A stretch of 64,000 nt of DNA. Source: Palaemon carinicauda. Taxonomy: Eukaryota; Arthropoda; Malacostraca; Decapoda; Palaemonidae. Below are positions 41,636 through 57,468 of the stretch, one piece after another. Under the pieces are notes generated by a model. That model saw nothing but the letters and a program-made list of their open reading frames with translations, was not told the DNA's origin and did no database searches. The translations under genes were made by a program, and so were the position numbers. The stretch is from assembly GCF_036898095.1 (NCBI RefSeq), contig NC_090751.1:46421707-46485706 (forward strand). The letters run 5' to 3'. Each line of letters starts with the position of its first letter. Position 1 is the first letter of the stretch.

Positions 41636-43893
41636 ACTTACTTTACTTTGGTGGCTGCTTTTCCGGTCCCATACAGCAGGAGAACCCTACAGGACCTCCA
41701 CTGTCGTTTTACCATATTCGTTCAAAGTATTTAACGTTTCATTTCTCGTATTCTTCATTTACTGTTAAATCGTCACTGTCAAAAGACTCGTGAAATAAGA
41801 GTCTTCAGTTTCCTCTTGAAATGTCTTCAATCATTCTAATGTTTCGTGGGAGCTTATTATATAGTCTCGGGGCCGCATATTTAAAGGGTCTGGAGCCTAC
41901 AGTAGACATATATCTAGGTTCCAATAGTTTGAAGCCATCTGTAACTATTCTCTTGACGACACGATTTGTTGGCTGCGCAATATGAAGAAATTCTCTCAAG
42001 TATTTTGGACACCCGGTTCTGATAACTTGGTGGGTTATTGTACATATTTTAAATTCAATTCTCGCTTTAATCGGCAGCCAGTGTAAATCGAATCGTATAG
42101 GGTGATACTTTCTCTAGGTGGGACACCTTTTATCAGTCTTGCTCCTCTGTTTATTATGTTTTGTAATTTCTTAAGTTGCAATTTTGGTAAATTGTAGTTG
42201 AGTTGCAGTAGTCAATCCTGGTAATAACACAATTTATCACAAGTTTCTTTACAGAACTTTCGCCCAGGTACTTTTTTTTTTATAAACGCAATATTTCTTA
42301 GATGATAACCAGCAGTTTTTATTACATTATTTATTTGGGTATTTAGAGACAGGTTACAGTCAGGAAATACACTTAGATCTCGAACTTTACTAGATATCGG
42401 CACCGAGTCATTATTTTTGTTCATTTGAATATCGCCTGTTTCTCAAGCTGTTTCTCTTGCCCACCACCATGAATTCAGTTTTGTTCTCATTTAATTTTAG
42501 TTGTTTAAATGGCATCCATTCTTTAACACTATCAAGGATTCTGTTTAGAGTTTCAGTAGTGTCATGTATATCATTTATGGAGAAGTAAAATTGTGTCATC
42601 TGCAAATAGTTTAAACTTCACGCCATGCCTTTGTAGTATTTTCGATAGACCAATAGTATAGATGCAGAATAAGATTGGGCCAAGTACACTCCCCTGGGGT
42701 ACCCCTCTTGTTTAAGGGTTCATATGATGAATAAGAGTTAATAATTTGTACACAGTAATTTCTACCAACCAAATAGTCTTTTAGGTATTCGAAGGCTTGA
42801 TCTTCAACGCCGATGGACCGTAGATCATTTGGTAGCAGTTCATGCACAACTGTATCAAAAGCAGCATTGAGATCGAGCAGTATTAAGATACCACATTTAT
42901 TTTCATCCATCTTTTTTAGCAAATCATTTACAACAGAGCAGATGGCTGTCTCCGTAGATTGTAGTTTTCTGTAAGCAGATTGGTTGTCAGGAAAAGCTTC
43001 TAGTGGCTGACTAGTTGTTCAAGAATTACATATTCAAGCACTTTTGAGACAAAGGATAGATTTGAAATATGTCTATATGAGCTTAATTCCTGGTAGTTCT
43101 GTGCATTTTTCTTCAGATTTAGGAAACTTACATTCATCAATGCTTGCATTTGCTATTCTCATTATTTTTTCGGCTAGACTAGAAAAGTCTCTCTCTCCAA
43201 TTACTTTAGACATTGGCATAGGATCGATCGCGCAGTTTGTTTTCTTTGCTCTCTTGATAATTCTGGTGATGTCATCTTGTGTTATGTTGTTAAATCGTAT
43301 TAATTTTGTCTGTGTTCCTTGTGTATCATTAATCTGATGTTGAGTATTTACAAATGACCTGGTTATGTTTTCAATTTTGTTTTTAAAGAATACTAGAAAA
43401 TTATTTGATAGTTCCTGGTCACGGTATCCACCAGGTAGCTTTTTTTCTTTTACATTTCCCATTATACCATTCAATAGACGATATAACTTATTTATGTGTG
43501 TTGCTGCTTCGAGGATCTTTCTCTTATATTATTTACTTGTTTTCCTTCTTAGTAGGTAGTTATATTGACACACAGGAGTATTGTATTCTACCCAAGTAAT
43601 TTCAGTTTTTAACCTATTCCACTTTCTTTCCTTACGTATTTTTCCCCTACTTTTTTTACCAAAGTGTCTCCATCAAACCAAGGAGATTGGTCTTTTACGG
43701 TTATAGTCATCTCCATCGGTGGGCACATGGTATCATATTCACCTTTACTCACTTTATTGTAAATGGTCAAAAGACAGTTAGCACACTCAGCTCCTAACAG
43801 ACGTTGGTCATCATGATCACAGGGAATGTTGATAGCATTATTTATTTTCTTTGTAACTTTTTCAATAAATACGGTAGGAGAAAAATTGATCAA
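41636..43893 (-). pseudogene. CR1/Jockey-like LINE remnant, copy 2
   Basis: Paralogue of 9955-12190. Pieces in coding order: VKDQSPWFDGDTLVKK (43893-43609); the segment before RT (43474-43073) with NNITQDDITRIIKRAKKTNC and KIMRIANASIDECKFP; RT with GILILLDLNAAFDTVVHELL (42922-42611); NKTEFMVVGKRNSLRNR (42605-42411); thumb (42424-42212); C-terminus (41999-41805). It keeps the pre-RT region open where copy 1 is broken, but RT itself is frameshifted around the FADD box. Confidence 0.8.
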
Positions 43894-44197
43894 TGTTTAA
43901 AGTTTATTTTCTTTACTAATGCATATTTCTGTAGAGGTAAACTAAACGTAATAAGTTTGTGTACTGGGGGAGAGAGTACATTTTTCTTCGACTTTTATAT
44001 CCGATTATTTATATAAGTCTGGTAGGACGGTGGACTTACGGGGAAATTGTTGCAATTTTGTAGTGTTTTATTTTTGTCATATGAAAATATGGAAATTAGA
44101 CATCCGCTCAAAGATAACAATGAGTTTACCATCAAAACTAATTATACTTCACTGCACACTTGGTATGGTGGATGTACTATTGCGAACAATAGCTTCT

Positions 44198-44332
44198 ATC
44201 CACTCTGGGTGAGAAGTCCTCACGTCTACGTATTGCTCCGTTTGGAGACGGCAGGTTGATTCTGGCTTTACAATACCATCACCACGTAAAATAGTAACCA
44301 GGCATTTCTGTATTTAAAGACGGATCCCCAGC

Positions 44333-44386
<54 letters not shown>

Positions 44387-44862
44387 ATATAAATAAATGC
44401 AATTGTTGATCTTTACAGTACTATCCATTTTGAATGCTGTTTATAAAATATTAATTATAAATGTTTTGTTGTAGCCTGTTATCCAATGCGCTGCCAGGGA
44501 CACACTGCTATTACCTAGTGGAAAGAAGACTGACTTTATAACGAAATGCTTGTATATTTAACTTGTATCTTGCAAATACAGAACTAGAGGTTATAGAGAG
44601 TAAAAAAATCAAAGTCTATAAATTGAACAGTAAGACAATCATGAGTCACCCATATCCTGCAGATCGAATCTTGGAAAGATACCAACACACTTAGAACTAC
44701 CAAAAGTATTTTCAAAGGGTCATATTTATTGCATATTAAAGGAACTTGGTTTTTTATTTTCTTAATATTACTGTATGCTTTCTCTGGACTTAGAATCCTA
44801 ATATAGTCTGTCCAGATCATGGTTGTTCACCTCAAGCCATGCTGCTACAACTTCGAATATGC

Positions 44863-44930
<68 letters not shown>

Positions 44931-45457
44931 TTAAGTCTGTATGCTATTTGAACGAGATATTTTTATATATTTTGTATACAGTATAGTAAAGGAAGTTACA
45001 TAATACAATAAACATCGATGTTTAGGATTATAACAACTATTTGTTTAAATGCTATGACATTGTAAGGGATTATTTTGTATGTTGCCACGTTGTGTTGGTG
45101 GTCGGTGTGTCCCATTAGGTCGAATCAGGAAGGTAGGTAAGGAGACGTTATTCTTATAATTGAAAAAAAAAAAAAACTAAAATTGATAATGAATAAATGC
45201 TACTTAAATATAATATACCTCTATTTTCTAGATTATTTTCTTAATTATAAGAATAACGTATCCCTACTTACCTTCCTGATTCAAGCAAAGGGGATACACT
45301 GACCACCACCACAACGTGGCAACATCAAAAATAATCCCTTCCAATATCATAGAATTTAAACAAATAGTTATAATCCTAAACATCGATTTTCTTTGTACTA
45401 TATAACTTCCTTCACTATATACAGGATACATGAAATATCACTTTGAAATAGCATACG

Positions 45458-45537
<80 letters not shown>

Positions 45538-46040
45538 GTTAGAAGTTTGATTTGGGAGCATGGCTTGAGGTGAACGACCGTCATTTGGACATACTATATT
45601 ATAATTTCGAGTCCAAAGAAAGCATGCAGTAATATGAGGAAAACAAAAATGCAAGTTCGTTTAATATGCAATAAATATAATCCTTTGAAAATACTGTTGG
45701 TACTGTTAAGCGGGTTGGTATCTTTTCAAGATTCGATCTGCAGTATATGCGGGACTCATAATTGCCCTACTGTTCGATTCATAAACTGTGATTCTTTACT
45801 CTCTGTAACCTATAGTTCTGTATTTGCAGGATAGAAGTAATACATCCAAGCATTTCGTTATAAAGCCAGTCTTGTTTCCACTAGGCGAAAAGAACATGGT
45901 TTGTGTCACTGACAGTGCCTGGGATAATACGGCACGACCACAAAAAATTTAAAATTATGATTTAAAGACAACATTCAAAATGGATATTACTGTAAAGATC
46001 AACTATTGCATTTATTTATATGTTAAGCATAGGAGAGAGA

Positions 46041-46127
<87 letters not shown>

Positions 46128-46235
46128 AACTACAGAAATGCCCGGTTGGCTGGTGGTGGGGATGTACTCGTAACTCGAGAATCAACCTGCCATCTCGAAA
46201 GGGAGCCGTAGATATAAGGACTTTTCAAGCGGAGT
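44198..46235. repeat. 2.1-kb imperfect palindrome, copy 2
   Basis: Arms about 44198-45177 and 45232-46235 pair as in copy 1. Arrays: (CT)n 44343-44384 (preceded by a C-run) with (GA)n 46032-46123, and (CT)n 44861-44928 with (GA)n 45459-45534. Array lengths differ from copy 1, but the mirror order is kept. Confidence 0.85.
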
Positions 46236-46319
46236 GTATAGAAATTGTACATGAAAATCGAGTAGATTGAGCGTACAGGAAGTAGATTTGTTGGGTGTCC
46301 GGTCAATTCGTTGTCAGTA

Positions 46320-48307
<1,988 letters not shown>

Positions 48308-48963
48308 GTTTTCTCTAATGAATGTACTGAACGAAAGTACTCCCATTATATCATTCCGTCACATCTCTTTGGTGAAGAGGCAGTTTCATTTGACCAACGA
48401 ACTCTCAAGTCGATGAGAAATGGTAGAATTCACAGTGAATAACAATTCTGGGAATTAGACTCAATGCAAGCCGTGGCAAATTTCTTAATGTCAAATCCAA
48501 AATTGGGCCGTGGAAATACTCTACTTCGTGTAATATTGCATTGTGTAATGTGTAATGTAAGGGACATAATCGTTGTTATAACTCTCATTTCATGGCTTTC
48601 CAGGCTTCTGTCCTGAGTTCCGTTGCTCGATGGTCTACTCAAGTAGGCCTATACATTTCCTTTGCTTATTCATTTTAGCTTTTGTTTCAGTTTTTTTTTT
48701 TTTACATTTATATATACTAAAGACTGTTTCTGACAGACATAGATACCTGAGCATTTTTTTTCATTTATTTTTTTTTCTTTTACAGAGGACTTTCTTACAG
48801 ACATCGATACCAGTATATATTTTTACTAGAACATTAAGCTTTTTTCCTGAACAGGATGACTGAGAAAAATGTTGTGGGACTACTTTTGGATTCTTTAGTG
48901 GATATGCTCAAGAAAGCTAATCAGATGATTATAAGAATAAAATAATTAATTTCCATATTTTAG

Positions 48964-49146
48964 AATGCACTATTCAACGGATGCTCCGGAGATCGTCAAT
49001 GTTTTCTTATGTGGGAATCTAATGGATCTAGAGAAAGAAATGTGCATTTAATTCCGCTGATTTTTGAAGTTACCCATGAAATTCAGCTTGCGAAGAGAAA
49101 TGAAGCAGAAATTTGTCTGTTGAAAAAAGTTCGACCTATTAATGAA
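48964..49146 (+). CDS. Exon-like ORF in the perfectly conserved tract, copy 2 (function unknown)
   Basis: Identical at every base to 17254-17436, including acceptor-like TTTCCATATTTTAG and donor-like GTAAAT. Same caveats; identity by itself does not show coding constraint because the non-coding bases around it are equally identical. Confidence 0.35.
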
Positions 49147-49465
49147 GTAAATTTTGGTCTATTGATTTTATATTCATTGTGTAGTACATATTAGATTATT
49201 GAACATATAGTGAACCATCTTACTTCACTTTTTCCATTCCCATTTTAAAGGAAATGTAGAGGTTTTTAAGGTGCTATGTTTGGCAAAGCGTGATTTCTTC
49301 GAATCGCAATGTAATTTCATGGTTGGATTATACGATTCCAAACTCAAGTCTTGCTACTAACGGATGAATCGGTGGTTGAGGGGAATCGGTGCAGACTGTA
49401 AAGCCCTTTCGTCGAACATATTCCACAACGGCGTAAAATTGGATATCGTTTTTTATAAAGCATTT

Positions 49466-50170
49466 TTATATATAGGACTATACCTCCTAATGATGTGTTT
49501 GCCTTTACTAAGGAGAATATTTACGTATTTGTTTGTGTTTTCTTTTATAGAATAAGAAACGCGTATTTACGTTAACCCAGCGCATTGTTTTGAGACAGTT
49601 TCGAGAGAAAATACAGATTACTCGCGCGTTAGATTTCTATTATAATACTCTTGACATGTACTTGAATGTGTCCTTAAGGATGAGTCGTTAACCCCTCTGG
49701 TGAAAAAGAATGGTTTGGTAATCTCAGTGTTGTCAGGTGTATGAGGACAGAGGAGTATATGTAAAGAATAGGCCAGACTAATCGGTGTATGTGTAGGTAA
49801 AGGGAAAGTAAACTGTAACAAGAGAGAAGGATTCAATAAAGTACTGTTTAGCCAGTCAAAGGAACCCATAACTCTCTAGTAGTAGTATCTCAATGGGTGG
49901 CTTGTGCCCTGGCCAACCTACTACCTTTAGGGGAATGAGAGGCTAACGTCGGAATATTGTATGGGGGAGCAAGGATATTGTGTGGTGGTGAAGGGAAAGC
50001 AGGGACTGTTGAGAATCATACCTATGAACACGTGTCTGACTTTGGGCACTTATCCGTCGGACAAAAGACATGGGGCGATTAAAAAGAAAAACCTTTCTAC
50101 AACTGCGTACAAGTGATTGGGAGTTACTCCGTGAAATTAGACTTAGAGAAGAAAAATCTTCCTTATGGAT
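49466..50170. other. Non-coding sequence with a truncated dispersed repeat
   Basis: 49466-49688 matches 17757-17970. From 49690 on the sequence matches 18986-19470, the distal part of the (TAA)n-tailed repeat, whose tail half is missing here. Confidence 0.7.
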
Positions 50171-50435
50171 TGTAGAAAGTATCCTGTCACCTGCCACAAG
50201 GGAACCATTAAACAACTTCTTCAGATGAGTTAATCACCACATCTGGTATGGCTCCATAAAATAGAAAATGTTTGTTTGTGCTGTTTTTAAGAGGGGTCTT
50301 AAGTTCAGGAAGCTCTGGTTAGTTTCTTGGTAGATAATCAAATATCTCCTATATCGGAGCAAAACTGCTTTATTCTTTTTATAAGTAATATTGCTTATTC
50401 GAATTTGACGATTGGAGAGATGGGCTAGAAACGCG

Positions 50436-50437
<2 letters not shown>

Positions 50438-50506
<69 letters not shown>
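50438..50506. repeat. (CT)n microsatellite
   Basis: Preceded by GCGCGCGCT; counterpart of 19742-19834. Confidence 0.97.
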
Positions 50507-50515
<9 letters not shown>

Positions 50516-50829
50516 CGTCACATTTTTTCTATTATAACTTGTAGTTTCATGTCCTCAACCATGATAGGCGATAACTGATTGTCTCATGCAATGTACATTT
50601 AGTACAAATACTCAACGCATTGCTTTTCGTTTTCCAACCCCTGCCAATGACACACCTGGTTTGTTCTCATGTATCCAGATAAATGAAACTAAGCTAAATC
50701 TTCAACCTAATGAACCGAGTTTTTTAAACGTATTTAAATTTAACCTTTCGACCATAAATCGAAAAAAAGCTGTCATTTCCACAGATTTAAAAAAAAAGAG
50801 AATATAGATATTTATTTATTTCCCCATTA

Positions 50830-51365
50830 AGCCGTTTCCTTAAACGTCTACGGAAGGCTAAGTATCTATCACTACCACATTCGTACGTGAACTACGGAAT
50901 CACTGATGGACCATATGCGGAACGCCCACGCATCATTTGTTTCTTGCAACTACAATCTAGCATCAGCGGCACTTCGAACCAATCTACGCATCGTGTCATT
51001 CACCTCAGGCTACCCTCTTCACGAGAGAATGCCTGGTCGAAGTCATCGTGCTTCAACAGGAAATATTTTCATGTTGAAGTATTGTGATGGGCAAGAGGGC
51101 TCTCGAACTTGGGGAAATTGCTCCCTCAGTTCGAATCTAAATTTTTCTCTCTCTCATATCTTTTTCTTCATCTTAATATTACTTCGACCTTCTCCTAATT
51201 TTATGAACTTTCTTTCGTGTTGCTGTCCCAACTCTGAGTAAATTTCCTTATACATATGTACATATATATGTATCTTTTTAATGGTATGGATGTTTCTACA
51301 ACCGTTATTGCTGCCTACTTTGATAAATGGGGGGAGGTGTCACGATTTTGAGGTGTTTGCAAAAT
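50830..51365 (+). mobile_element. 5' UTR segment of I-group LINE B
   Basis: Counterpart of 20160-20691; matches the third LINE from CTCTTCACGAGAGAATGCC onward. Interrupted after GAGGTGTTTGCA by the MULE-bearing insertion. Confidence 0.7.
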
Positions 51366-52158
51366 TAGCATACATAAGAAATTCATTGTGACAATTCTTC
51401 AATTAATCAGAAAAAAACATCTAATGAAAATTATCATTTATATTCAAATCAACAATGTGTTATTGGAAAAGCTCTATTGCTATAATTCCAGTAATTGTAA
51501 TTCCTTTGTATTCTATTTCCTTCATATTACACTCATTTCAGGAACATTTCCAATAAAGACCTCTGTTATGATAACTTGATTACAAAAACTTCATAACACT
51601 AGGCAGGTGAATCCCTTGGTTCTGCTATACATCGAATCTTCAAGAAATATGCACTAAGCATTAATAGGCATCAAATGTCATGAGAGAATTCTACTAAATA
51701 GTTATTCGATCTGTGGCATGTTTTATCTAGCCTAACCCCTTACGACCTCTAGTTCCCTTCATTAAATTGTAAAGACCTCTTGATGATATCCTTTACTTAC
51801 CGAACCATTTGCTTTCCTACTGTAAGGACCGTCCGTCTCTGTCCCCCCGTGGACCGCTGCCAAGTTCCTACCGGGGGAACGCCGGCGTTAAAACAAGCAC
51901 ACAACCCCTCTCAATATTGTCAAACGTGTCTATATTTCATCATATTTACAGCTCTATTGAGCTATTGTTATTTAAACAGCAACCCTGACAACCCTTTTAA
52001 GTCTATAAATCTCAGTATAGCTTTTTTTTTTTTTTTTTTTTTCACAGCGCCAGGAACAGTTATTCAACGTCGCACAGGGAAAAGTGAAATTTCCCTGCGT
52101 AAAATTTCCCTGCATTTACAGTTATGATTTCAGTAAAAAAAACTTACCTGCACTTTTC

Positions 52159-53801
52159 TCCAGACGGCTTGCGACCAGTGAAAGGTACACCCTGCGATCT
52201 TCGCATCTGGAAACACTTTTTTTCAGAGCTGACCAAGTAGCCGCCTCAAAATTCAAGACGATTCTCCTTACACACGCAGGTGTGATAAGTGCCTTTATTT
52301 TCTGGAAGGAACATAAAATGTATTACAATGAGTATCTAACATGCAGTATTGCGGATAAATTTACAGTATATTTTGTCATCAATATGGATATAAAATATAG
52401 CATATATAATTATAGCAAAAATATTTACCTTGAACACTTTCTTGTAATCCTTCTTATGTCGCCTAGACATGAACAGAAACATCAGAAGCACTTGCTTTGT
52501 ATTATCACTATCATTTCTTAGGAAGGCGTGAACTAAAAAAAGCTGCTCAAAGCCATCTCTGGAACATAGAATTTTGAAAGTCCCATCGACATACCAGGTT
52601 TTTGCTTTTTTCAGCAGTTCCATCTGTGCCTCCGTGGCAAATATAAGATGACGGGCACTGTCCACTTTCAGGTCATGACGCAAAAAACCCACTGGAAGGT
52701 CCTCCTCTTTGAGCTCAAAATCTTCGCTCCGTAGATCTGGTGGTCTTTGAGCCTGGCGGCATCTGTTTGCTCGTCGGGCAATCAGGTCAGGGTTTTTAGA
52801 TTGAAGTCATTAAGGTTTAGATGCTGACCAAATGCTGCATTCACCAAGGTTTTTGCCGACGTGAAGTTGTCTGTCACAGCGTCTAATTTCCCCTGTTTAG
52901 CTATGGCAACTTTGTGACGTAAACCAAGGTCTGCAGGGTGATCATGTGGATGGATACCACAACAAAACTATCCGCCACGCTGACTTACTTTGGCTGAGCA
53001 CCGTTTATTCTTGCTCCTATGGCTACACCACCAGTACACAGTGTTGCTGGTAGCTTTCTGAATGAATAAAAAAAAATTAATTTGCAAAGCAGGTATTGTA
53101 AACCTCAAATTTTTTATTTAGATGAGTGTATTTTTTTTTTTTTGTACAAAAACTTTTTTTATTTACAGTTGTATGTTGCTCACACAATATGATCATACCT
53201 TTTGTATATAGCCATATCCAGTACTTTCTATGAGCATATCCTTTCCCTTTGCTGTACCACTAGTAATAACCTGGGTTCAGCTAGGGAACATTCATTATGC
53301 TGTTCAGGTACGTTGACAGGGATGTTTGCACAGAAGGATTTTGTGTCGCCTTCTTCTGGCTCTGTCCTCATAAATGTGGCTTCGGCCATTATCACCTCAC
53401 CGAAGGATTGCATTGTTCCCTCCATCAATGGCACTTGATTATGTAAATCTGTAATATTGTAATCCTCAGATTCTTGAGTTTCCATGGGAACGCCCGCCTC
53501 TCCTTCAGAGTACCTTGTGCACATAAATTCTCTATGTACTTCTCCATTTCTAATTTTTGCATACATGTACTTGGAGATACCTAAGGGGATACAAAATATG
53601 TTATCGTACTGTTTTTTTTTTTGCCGGAGATAAAACCAGGCTGACTGATAAATATATCTCACCTTTAATGCAAATTCTGTGTTGCCATCCTCCGTAGGAG
53701 TCGCAGTCAACTGTTTGGTGATGATTAAAAACTGGATGATTACAATGATTGACTAACTGAACTGGAGTTGGTTTACTTCTGAAAAGCCTTTGGTCCATCA
53801 C
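52159..53801 (-). pseudogene. Spliced FLYWCH/MULE-type transposase gene, copy 2
   Basis: Same exon order and splice sites as 21793-23408. The exon 1 start is lost: about 46 bases containing the ATG and the first CXXC are deleted near 53750, and CDSC has become CDSY. The exon 2 reading is open for longer than in copy 1 (53710-53228 includes KYMYAKIRNGEVHREFMCTR). Exon 3 carries KTWYVDGTFKILCSRDGFEQ and FLFMSRRHKKDYKKVF and shares the frame break near 52800 with copy 1. The last exon has an expanded A-run (T-run on plus, near 52217) that shifts frame. Confidence 0.7.
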
Positions 53802-54217
53802 CAGACCATGCTTATGATCTTCCTATTTCAGAATACCAGCTCAGAATAGTTTAAATAGTTTTTAAATAGTTTAATAAAGAACGCGTCGGTCTTACACTTG
53901 TTAAAACAATAATACCGGTAACCGCTAATTCGCCGATAACCGGTAATTCGCAGATCAACAATTACAAATATTGTTAAAGCACCACTATCTGCGAGCTGCT
54001 CTGCTTTATTTTGATATCGATCGTGCAGACAATGGTTTGTTACCTTTTTTCTTCACTCTTTCTTACCTTTCTCTTCTCACCTTTTTTTGTAACACTATTA
54101 TTAATACTAGATCAATGTACAAATATTTTGTTTTCAATTATACCATAAAAGAACTAAGAATAACTAAATAATATTCTGTAAGATAGATAGATAGATAGAT
54201 ATGGACTAAATTTTTGT

Positions 54218-54328
54218 GGGTACATTTTGACTTCCAATTGGGTATGTTTCAACTTCCCATTGGGTACGTTTTGACTTTCCCATTGGGTACCCATTGGATA
54301 CGTTTTGACTTGGGTATGTTTTGACTTG
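54218..54328. repeat. Minisatellite of GGGTACGTTTTGACT units, copy 2
   Basis: About four to five units of the array that has about seven in copy 1. A (GATA)n run at 54184-54200 is also one to two units longer than in copy 1. Confidence 0.85.
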
Positions 54329-54334
54329 CACCCT

Positions 54335-56402
54335 ATTGGATGATCTCAGCCACCCCAAAGATGGTTTGGATTTTTTGGCGGAACTATTCTCAAGGGTTGG
54401 GTCTTCGAAATCCAGGGGATCCAATGCTTGGGTTAGGAAGTCCATTATTACAGATATGGGGAGGATGATTCCACAGTTTCTTGGTGCTATCCTTCGTGTA
54501 GGGTATGGAGTGGACCATCTGTTAAGTATACTCTAATTGTGCTGATAGTGGAGAGTGCAAATTTCCTTTCTGACATATGATACTCAATATTCTCAAGCAG
54601 GTAAATCTCCTAACCAACCCATAAACAAAAAACTACTCTCTCTAAAATGGATCCTTCTAATGACAAATCCCCCTCCCCCTGGATATGCTGACTCTCCCCG
54701 GCACTATTGACAACCTCTGGCAAGTCTATTAAGGAAAATTCTCCTGACGTCTTGGGAACGAAAAAGGACCCACTCCTCCAGTGTTCAGAAGCATGATGGT
54801 AATGTGAGATAACTGGAAGTCATTCATATATGTGATTTGCCAATAAGCTGTCATTATGAAGCGTTATGGATGACTTTTAAAAATGATGGTAAGATTACTG
54901 CAATAAGGATGAATTTCAAGGAAGAAAATGGAAAATGGGAAGCATGGATCTGCTTTGATGATCATGAATAGGCCTTTAAAGCCATTTCTGAAATTACTAA
55001 ATTAGAAATTGATAAGTGTGTGATTACCGGAGCATTATGCAATGCTGCTCCGTGGAATCTTGATATATATTGCCCGAGTGACTGGTATCACACTGAATCT
55101 ATGGACACGAAAATTAACTGGATATCAGAAAGAGAGTCTACTCCATCAATGTGGGTTATTGGAACCTCGAAGAGAGAAGACTATAATTATTTTGAATATA
55201 GAAAACTAATGCAAAAGAAAGTAGGCAATATAGAACGTAGAGACATATCTAGATATGGCAAGAAATCCATCTTAATTCATGTCAAATCTAAAACGCAGTC
55301 TTTTATGCTAAATAATGTAAAGATGGAAGAAAATTTAATGGTAGATATCAAGCCGCATTTGAATTTTAGTTTTGGGAGGGGAGTAATTTTTCATAAAGAC
55401 CTTTATGATTTTAGTGAGGATGAAATCTTGGATATGTGTCCTATAGAAATATGGAAATTTCATAAGATTCCCAGAACCACCATCATTATTTTAACATTTG
55501 AAAACCATGGTGTACCCTCTCATGTACATATAAAAACGAGGGAGTACCAGTTCGCCTTTACCAACAGAAACCTTTGCAGTGTTACAATTGCCTCAAATCT
55601 GGGCATCCATTTAAGGTATGTAAAAACAAAGCTTTGTGACTATTCTTCTGATCCTGACCATGGACCCTGCACTTCTATTACAAAGTGCACTAATTTCAAC
55701 CAAAATCACAAAACTTATAAGAAATCTCCTCAATATGAAATAGAAGAAGCAGCTGTTCAAGAGTCCGATGCAGAACATATCAATGTGGAATATGCTAGGC
55801 GACTTCTAAGCAATACCAAAAGCTTTGCAAAGGCCTTAAAATCGAAGGATGCCTGAGATCCAGAGAGAACTATAACGTCTAGCTCTATAACATCAGCTAG
55901 ACAAGATTATGGAAAATGTTCCCCTCCAAAATCACCTTCTAAGGCTAACACCAGGCCTCCTACGTTGGATTCGGTGCCTAACGTCACAAAGGAACCAACT
56001 TCCTCTTAGTCTGCTACACCTCAGATAAACAACCCAAAGCTTTCATCTCGGTTAGCATCATTGCCAGATTTATGGGAGGAATCCCATACTAGAGAGCTAT
56101 TGGATGCACCTGCCAAAATGGAGGTGCATAATCCTAATGGGTCTCCATCTTTTAATCAAAATAGAGGGAGTCCACCATCCCTCTCCCTTCTTATGAGAAA
56201 TGCAAAAGTACCTATTGCAAATAGGTCTTATATTTTATCTGGAAAAGATAAACCTTCAACAAACTTTAATCAACCAAAAATTCAAGTTGAGGTTCACCAT
56301 CCCCCTCAAGAATTAGGTAAAAAGAACATTGAAAAGGCAAATGTGAAACCTAATTTATCAAGACCCTCTCTAAAAAAGCTTGCAGGAAATAATGTTGAAT
56401 AA
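54335..56402 (+). pseudogene. I-group LINE B, 5' UTR and ORF1
   Basis: UTR to about 54646, then ORF1 with early frame breaks. 55020-55856 is a 278-codon open frame that includes WNLDIYCPSDWYHTESMDTK and FGRGVIFHKDLYDFSEDEIL, close to NFSYGRGVVFNRDLYDFTEE in the third LINE. The zinc knuckle CYNCLKSGHPFKVC is in another frame, so an indel lies near 55540. After a stop at 55856 the C-terminal part (56061-56402) carries IQVEVHHPPQELGKKNIEK. It retains the uninterrupted Gypsy target site at 55620. Confidence 0.8.
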
Positions 56403-56449
56403 AAACAATGGCAATGGGGAGACCTCATCCAAGATGTCTTCCAGAAATA

Positions 56450-57330
56450 ATCCATAGTTTTCGTAATTTTGCAATGGAATTGTTAGGGTTTAAGGGGCAA
56501 ATATGAAGAACTTTAAGCTCCTTATTCATGAGCACTCCCGTATAGTTTTATGTCTACAGGAGAGCAAGCTTGATGCTAATACTCAATGCCCTTGAGAGTA
56601 TGTTAGCTATAGGACACCATATGATCAGCAAACAGGGTGCCATGGCGGAAGTCTTAAGTTTGCCGAGATGTCCCCCAAATGGTACAAATTGATGTAGGGA
56701 GAAAATACACAATTTGCTCCATTTATTTGTCTCCTAATGACAATATCTTGTAAAATGATTTAGTAGCGGTGATTCAACACTTACCTCAACCTTTTCTCTT
56801 GTTGGGGAATTTTAATAGTAGACATCCTTTATGGGGCGATGTTTTAGCAAACACGAGGGGCAATATCATATATATATATCAATTGAGGAAAATGAGGATG
56901 TTGGACTCCTTAATACAGGAAAGCCCACACACTTTCATTTCTAGACAGGTACCTTTTCATGTATAATCAATCGTAAGCTCTAATTGCCTTCTAGATTCCG
57001 ATTGGAGGACATTAAATGATTGGCATACTAATGATCATGCACCCTTCATTATAAACACCAACAAAGGTCAACCTTTACAGAGATTGCCACGATGGAACAT
57101 TGACAAGGCAGACTGAGATAAATTTCGTTAGCTAAGCAAAATTGAAGGGATGCAGAACAGTTTAAAAGTGTTGACCATGCCATAGACTTGGTGAATGGAA
57201 CTCTCCATGCAGCAGGAGTCAATTCAATTCAATTCCCAAAACAACAATGTTATTCAAACGATAACCAGTCCCCTGGTGGTCTTCAGAAGTAACTGCCCTG
57301 CACAGAGCCACAAGAAGATCTCTTAACTCA
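56450..57330 (+). pseudogene. I-group LINE B, APE-type endonuclease remnant
   Basis: LPQPFLLLGNFNSRHPLWGD (56769-56966) with the same Asp-to-Asn change as copy A; the NDHAPF box is retained near 57030. Only a few AT units sit where copy A has a 58-base array. An AATTC tandem (three units, about 57222-57237) lies near the end of the domain. Confidence 0.8.
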
Positions 57331-57468
57331 ATTGCTCAGACGGCGTACTGAGGAGAATTTAATTATATACAAGAAATGTATAGCACAGTTTTGTCGTGCC
57401 ATGAAAGAAGCTAAGCGCTAGTCATGGGTGTCTTTAGTTTCCTCCATTAAGAGTAGAACAACATCTGT